Positions 59,783 to 64,000 of a DNA stretch of 64,000 nt are shown one piece after another (the stretch's first letter is position 1; each line of letters begins with the position of its first letter). Origin of the DNA: Desulforamulus putei DSM 12395 (lineage in GTDB: Bacteria > Bacillota > Desulfotomaculia > Desulfotomaculales > Desulfotomaculaceae). The position numbers and the translations under genes are program-made. The stretch is taken from NCBI RefSeq assembly GCF_900129195.1, contig NZ_FQUY01000002.1, positions 62,001 to 126,000 of the forward strand, read 5' to 3'. A model generated the notes under the pieces. It did no database searches. It was given only the letters and a program-made list of their open reading frames with translations, and had not been told where the DNA came from.

Positions 59783-61753
59783 TTATACCTTTAAATTTTT
59801 TCTCACGTCTTGCCGGTTGGTATACCAGTAGGTAAACCATGCCACCAGAAGGAACATCACCAAAGCGAACCAGTTGCTGGCAGCCAGGGCGGTACCCTTG
59901 AGGAAGGCAATGTTGTACTCGATGTAGGCAAAGAAGGCGATCACGATGCCAACTAAAGCATCGCCTGCAATCAGGCCCGAAGAAATAAGGACGCCCCGCT
60001 CAACCTTGTCCTTCAGCTCATTGGCTCCGACGCCCCTTTCAATCAGGATGCGCACAATGCCCCCCACCAGAATGCCCATACTTAAATGAAGGGGCAGGTA
60101 AAATCCCAGGGCAAAGGGAAGCACCGGCAGGCCCATGGCAAAAATGGCCACCCCCACAATCAGCCCCATGATAACAAACTCCCAGGGCAGGGTTCCTGTA
60201 ATAACGCCTTTTGTCACCATAGACATCAGGGTCGCCTGGGGTGCGGGTAAGTCGGCGGAGCCCATTGTATAAGCGCCGTGCAGCATAACGATGATGGCGC
60301 CTACGAAATAAGCACAGGCAAGGACCCCGACGTACTGTCCGATCTGCACATACTTTGGCGTGCCGCCCAGGATAAAGGTGGTTTTGCCGTTTTGGGCCGT
60401 AGCGCCGGCCACCGCTATGGCCACACATACGATGGAGCCCAGTGTGATGGCCACCACCATGCCGGTTTCAGGGGACCATCCCAGGCCCTTGACAATGGCG
60501 CTGACCACCAGCAGGGTAGCAATGGTCATACCGGACACCGGGTTGTTGGAGACACCGACAATACCGGTGATACGGCTGGAAACTGCGGCAAAGAAAAAAC
60601 CAAAGATAAGAACCAGCAGAGCGCCCACGATGCCGCCCGGCACCTGGGGCAGGAAAATAATGAGAAGCGCCACCAGCAGGGTCCCACCGATGACCACTGC
60701 CAAAGAAAGATCCTTTTCTGTCCGCCTTTCGGTATCCCCGCCCCTGGTCTGAGCAAGACCGGTCATAGCGGCCCGGAAGGACCGGATAATGGTGGGGGCG
60801 GACCGGGCCAGAGAGATAAAGCCTCCGGCGGCCACGGCGCCGGCGCCGATGTAACGGACATATTTGCTCCAGATACCCCAGGCGTCCATCTCTGCAATGG
60901 GTACCGTGCTGGGGAAAATGGGGTTGGGTACCGCGTGGCCGAAATAGCTGATTAAAGGAATGACCAGCATCCAGGCCACCAAACCGCCGGCCAGCATGAA
61001 TTTGCCCACATCATAGCCCACAATAAATCCTACTCCCAACAGGGACGGCAGGGCATTTACTCCGATGAGTCCATTGGAAAGAAAGGGCAGTTTCCATTCG
61101 GGGGTTTCATTCCAGGCCAGCAAACCCCCGGAGAACAGTTTGTATAAACCGCCCACAGCGATGCCGGTAAAGACCAATCCGGCCCCGGCGCCGCCTTTTT
61201 CTCCGGAGACCAGCACCTCTGCACAGGCCATCCCTTCAGGGTAAATTAAGTTGCCGTGTTCCTCCACCGTGAGATATCTTCTCAGGGGTACAAAGAACAG
61301 GATCCCGATGAGGCCCCCTAGGGCGGAAACAATGACCACGGTGAGAACGCTGATATCCATTCCCCAGAGTAAAAGGGCGGGAATGGTGAAGATAATACCC
61401 CCGGCAATACTTTCCCCGGAGGAAGCCACTGTCTGGACAATATTTCTTTCCAAAATATTGCCGCTCCGGAAAAACAACTTATAGAGACCTGTGGCCAACA
61501 CCGCGGCTGGGATGGAGGCGCTGACTGTCAAGCCCACCTTCAGCCCCAGGTACGTGTTGGCGACACCAAAGAGAACCGAAAGCACGGCGCCGATTACCAG
61601 CGCCCGGACGGTGAATTCCACCACAGACCTTTCGGGGGAAACAAAGGGGACATACCGGTCTCCGGGTATTCCCCCGTAGGCCCCTTCCAGCATGCCGCTT
61701 TCTTCTACGACATCCTGCTTTGCCTTTGTTGCATCGGCCATCATACGCACCAC
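59783..61753 (-). CDS. OPT-family oligopeptide/metal-chelate transporter
   Basis: 656 residues, about 14-16 membrane helices. LFGVANTYLGLKVGLTVSASIPAAVLA and IIFTIPALLLWG are typical of the prokaryotic OPT family; YPEGMACAEVLVSGEKGG is its conserved loop, and GDALVGIVIAFFAYIEY closes the protein. Import of oligopeptides or metal chelates is known for the family. ATG 61753. It starts 7 bp after an aminopeptidase gene, suggesting peptide uptake and hydrolysis belong together. Confidence 0.92.
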   Translation of the reverse strand: MVRMMADATKAKQDVVEESGMLEGAYGGIPGDRYVPFVSPERSVVEFTVRALVIGAVLSVLFGVANTYLGLKVGLTVSASIPAAVLATGLYKLFFRSGNILERNIVQTVASSGESIAGGIIFTIPALLLWGMDISVLTVVIVSALGGLIGILFFVPLRRYLTVEEHGNLIYPEGMACAEVLVSGEKGGAGAGLVFTGIAVGGLYKLFSGGLLAWNETPEWKLPFLSNGLIGVNALPSLLGVGFIVGYDVGKFMLAGGLVAWMLVIPLISYFGHAVPNPIFPSTVPIAEMDAWGIWSKYVRYIGAGAVAAGGFISLARSAPTIIRSFRAAMTGLAQTRGGDTERRTEKDLSLAVVIGGTLLVALLIIFLPQVPGGIVGALLVLIFGFFFAAVSSRITGIVGVSNNPVSGMTIATLLVVSAIVKGLGWSPETGMVVAITLGSIVCVAIAVAGATAQNGKTTFILGGTPKYVQIGQYVGVLACAYFVGAIIVMLHGAYTMGSADLPAPQATLMSMVTKGVITGTLPWEFVIMGLIVGVAIFAMGLPVLPFALGFYLPLHLSMGILVGGIVRILIERGVGANELKDKVERGVLISSGLIAGDALVGIVIAFFAYIEYNIAFLKGTALAASNWFALVMFLLVAWFTYWYTNRQDVRKNLKV

Positions 61754-61760
61754 CTTTTTG

Positions 61761-62720
61761 TTATGAGATCAGCATTTTTCCTTCCTTTAAGATTTCCTGC
61801 CCGTCTACGATGAGTGTCGGTTTTAAGAGGATACCGTCCAAATGAATGGGCACATCTACCGTCCCTCCGAAGCTGATGCTGTTGCCTAGGGCCACGTGAA
61901 CGGTGCCCAGAACCTTTTCATCCTCCAGGACATTGCCTGTAATGATGGCCTTGTCGTTGGTGCCCACGCCTAATTCTGCAATGTTGCCGGCTTCTTTACC
62001 CAGGGGTTTCAGCAGGTCTTCCAGGACCTTGGCACCCTGGCCCCCCTGAATCCCCACAGTATAACCGTCCTGTACCGTAATTCGTATAATTTCCCCCTTG
62101 AGCATTCCTACACCGGCCATCGCCCCGTCAATAACCAGGGTACCGTTGGCAGTTCCCTCAACAGGGGCGATGTAAGCCTCCCCGGCGGGCAGGTTGCCGA
62201 ACATTCCCTTTCCCTGCAACATACCGGTGTCCGGATGAGCGGCCCTGCCCTGCAGGGACATAGTTAAATCCGTACCTGCGGGGGTGACAATGCGTGCTTC
62301 ATTCCCTCTGCTCAACAAATCTGCTATGCGGGCGCTCAAGTCACTGATTTTTTGATAGTCTGCCGTCATGGTGCGGGACAGCATTTCCCCCGTAATACCA
62401 GGCAGAGAAGCCACCCTAGCGCCGCACCGGTTGGCTTCCCGCCGCGCCCTGGTATGAGAAAGGGACTTCGTGGTGGCCGCCACCACCACATCAACCTGTT
62501 TCATTGCCTCCGCCACGGCTGCCGGGGGTTCTTCGCCGTTGACAGATCGAGGCAGCATTTCCAGCAACATGGCTTCCGCCCCCAGGGAAATCGCCTGTTC
62601 CCACAGGGACCGCCCCACAGTTCTGGTGCCCTCGTCGGCAACCACCAGTACCTTTTCACCTTTTTTCACACCAAGACAAACCTCTAAAGCAACCCTTGCT
62701 CCAAATTCCAAACTGCTCAA
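61761..62720 (-). CDS. M29-like (leucyl/thermophilic) aminopeptidase
   Basis: 319 residues. It resembles the compact aminopeptidase T-like family: VCLGVKKGEKVLVVADEGTRTVG, SLSHTRARREANRCGARVASLPGIT, VTPAGTDLTMSLQGR, and a C-terminal metal-site block ELGVGTNDKAIITGNVLEDEKVLGTVHVALGNSISFGGTVDVPIHLD. Metal-dependent removal of N-terminal residues; length is shorter than classical M29 (~410), so specificity is uncertain. TTG start with AAGGAGGG 8 bp upstream. Operon with the OPT transporter. Confidence 0.8.
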   Translation of the reverse strand: MSSLEFGARVALEVCLGVKKGEKVLVVADEGTRTVGRSLWEQAISLGAEAMLLEMLPRSVNGEEPPAAVAEAMKQVDVVVAATTKSLSHTRARREANRCGARVASLPGITGEMLSRTMTADYQKISDLSARIADLLSRGNEARIVTPAGTDLTMSLQGRAAHPDTGMLQGKGMFGNLPAGEAYIAPVEGTANGTLVIDGAMAGVGMLKGEIIRITVQDGYTVGIQGGQGAKVLEDLLKPLGKEAGNIAELGVGTNDKAIITGNVLEDEKVLGTVHVALGNSISFGGTVDVPIHLDGILLKPTLIVDGQEILKEGKMLIS

Positions 62721-62823
62721 TGGTTTATCCCTCCTTGAGGGATATTTTTTCTAACAACTTGCAAATTTATCCCCCGGTATTCCTGCCATTGGTCAGGTGA
62801 AGACAAAATGAAGAAAAAAGGAT

Positions 62824-62876
62824 AAGGCTTGCGTTAGGCAACTCTTTGGACAGCAAAGATTTGCCACGCAAGCCTT
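62824..62876 (-). terminator. Inverted repeat after the 2-hydroxyacid dehydrogenase gene
   Basis: AAGGCTTGCGT (62824-62834) pairs with ACGCAAGCCTT (62866-62876); the 31-base interior adds GGCAA/TTGCC. On the minus strand ATCCTTTTTTC follows, so it probably terminates the dehydrogenase gene. Confidence 0.75.
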
Positions 62877-62881
62877 TTCGT

Positions 62882-63838
62882 TTAACTCACAACATTGATG
62901 GGTTTACCCTGGAGGAAAGCTTCAATATTCTTAGCCATGAGATTGATCAGTCTTTGCCTGGATTCCAGGGTCTTCCACCCGATATGCGGGGTTAGTAGCA
63001 CATTATCCATTTTGAATAGGGGATTATCCTGATCCGGTGGCTCCTTTTCCTGTACATCCAGTGCAGCGCCGGCGATGCGTCCCTTTTGCAGGGCTTCGAT
63101 TAAATCAGCTTCTTTGATTACCGGCCCCCTGGAAGTGTTAATAATGTAGGCGGTGGGCTTCATTAACTGTAACCGTTCCCGGTTGATCAGGTATTTGGTG
63201 TCTTCGTTCAGGGGGCAGTGGATGGAAACAAAATCACTTTGCCGCAGCAGTTCCTCCAGGGACACCGATTGTATTCTGGGATCGCCCCAGTCCCTGGGTG
63301 TGCGATTGTAAACCAGGATATTCATGTTAAAGGCCAGGGCCAGTTTCATCACCTGCTGCCCGATGGAACCGCCGCAAACAATGCCCAGGGTTTTGTTTTG
63401 CACCTCAAAGTTGGCGGTTTGAATGTCCTGCTCGAAGTTAGTGAAATCTCCCCCTTTAATCATCCACTGCTGCTGGGACAGGGACCTGGCAAAGTTTAAG
63501 ATAAAACCAAAGACCAGCTCTGCCACCGCTTCGGTACTGTAGCCCGGCACATTACAGACCGTAATATTCTTTTCCCTGGCAGCGGCCAGATCGATGTTGT
63601 TAAAACCGGTACCGGCTTCACAGATGAGTTTCACCGAGGGAGGGAACTGCGCAATCAAATCCCTGCCCACCGGCAATTCTTTGGTTATGACGATATCCTG
63701 GTTTTGCACCCTGGCCGGTATCTCCTGGTCGGTGCTGGCATCGTATTTGGTAACCGTGGTAAGTTTTTCGATGGGTGACAGATCCAGCCGACGGTCAAAA
63801 TCCAGCCTTTCTAAATTAAGAAATACAGTGTTTGGCAT
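62882..63838 (-). CDS. D-isomer-specific 2-hydroxyacid dehydrogenase
   Basis: 318 residues. NAD-binding loop GIVCGGSIGQQVM (a GGSIG variant of GxGxxG), then the catalytic triad: Arg in INTSRGPVIKEADL, Glu in LDVQEKEPPDQDNPLF, His in LTPHIGWKT. AEAGTGFNNID-type substrate loop is present as CEAGTGFNNIDLAAA. Reduces a 2-keto acid; substrate (glycerate, hydroxypyruvate or others) not decidable. ATG 63838 with GGAGGT upstream. Single gene. Confidence 0.93.
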   Translation of the reverse strand: MPNTVFLNLERLDFDRRLDLSPIEKLTTVTKYDASTDQEIPARVQNQDIVITKELPVGRDLIAQFPPSVKLICEAGTGFNNIDLAAAREKNITVCNVPGYSTEAVAELVFGFILNFARSLSQQQWMIKGGDFTNFEQDIQTANFEVQNKTLGIVCGGSIGQQVMKLALAFNMNILVYNRTPRDWGDPRIQSVSLEELLRQSDFVSIHCPLNEDTKYLINRERLQLMKPTAYIINTSRGPVIKEADLIEALQKGRIAGAALDVQEKEPPDQDNPLFKMDNVLLTPHIGWKTLESRQRLINLMAKNIEAFLQGKPINVVS

Positions 63839-63910
63839 AGAGACCTCCTGACCCTTTATTTTACTTGAAGTTTATTGACATTATACCACTATTCATCTAG
63901 GTCATGTTAT

Positions 63911-63937
63911 AAAGGATAGGTGGTTAACCTATCCTTT
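63911..63937. terminator. Hairpin near the right edge
   Basis: AAAGGATAGGT (63911-63921) pairs with ACCTATCCTTT (63927-63937). It may end a gene beyond the window; the U-tracts on both sides are poor. Bases 63938-64000 hold nothing recognisable. Confidence 0.5.
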
Positions 63938-64000
63938 ACAACAGTTTTAATTAGTTAGAATTAATGGGTATGTTCACTTTCAACGGTTGAAACGGTATCC

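Overview
The window looks like a chromosome segment of a spore-forming, strictly anaerobic Firmicute of the Desulfotomaculum/Pelotomaculum (Peptococcaceae) type. The signs are an anaerobic cobalamin pathway, an intact sporulation sigma-K gene, corrinoid-dependent glutamate mutase genes, an HgdB/HgdC-type Fe-S dehydratase/activator pair, many TTG and GTG starts behind strong Shine-Dalgarno (SD) sites, and a mid-range G+C content. The assignment is inference from gene content; no rRNA is present.

Layout. 1-6035: the end of a cobalamin operon (cbiX 3' end, cbiC, cobQ, cbiB, cobS, a PduX-like kinase, a CobD-like decarboxylase). 6.2-11.9 kb: a diguanylate cyclase with a frameshift, a Ski2-type helicase encoded in two overlapping frames, and a SIMPL-domain protein. 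12.07-32.05 kb: one tightly packed eight-gene operon that looks like a DNA phosphorothioation (PT) defence island. 32.3-40.1 kb: cell-envelope genes (CAP/YkwD, SLH protein, L,D-transpeptidase, SH3-AMIN-amidase) plus small unknowns. 40.2-46.6 kb: the methylaspartate branch of glutamate fermentation (glmS-glmL-glmE-mal) followed by the HgdB-like/activase pair. 46.6-50.2 kb: housekeeping genes (MBL hydrolase, P-loop protein, rph, rdgB, yfcE). 50.4-52.3 kb: tRNA-Gly, an inverted-repeat element, a PilZ gene, a decayed PilZ paralogue and a candidate structured RNA. 52.4-63.8 kb: phosphate permease with DUF47 partner, sigK, metNIQ under a SAM-I riboswitch, an Fe-alcohol dehydrogenase, an OPT transporter, an M29-like aminopeptidase and a D-2-hydroxyacid dehydrogenase.

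The outstanding region is 12-32 kb. A DUF4007 protein, a P-loop ATPase and a PAPS-reductase-like protein match the SspB-SspC-SspD writer of single-strand PT. They are followed by three proteins matching the restriction trio DptF/DptG/DptH (SspF/G/H-like). The F-like ATPase carries an N-terminal domain resembling the sulfur-binding domain of PT-dependent McrA/HNH nucleases, so a PT reader seems to be fused to the restriction ATPase. A second DUF4007-like protein and a second giant ATPase close the operon. The operon is bracketed by a 33-bp near-identical direct repeat (31/33) at 11929 and 32061. An AT-rich patch covers exactly the C-terminal three quarters of the sulfur-transfer enzyme and the reader domain, as if a matched writer/reader pair had been exchanged. 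No cysteine desulfurase is encoded nearby.

Other points of note: a ~230-nt candidate RNA on the minus strand with a near-consensus promoter; two genes interrupted exactly where a good SD site precedes a restart (helicase, PilZ); and the link between B12 synthesis at the left and B12-dependent glutamate mutase in the middle. Family assignments come from reading motifs by eye; no database search was possible.
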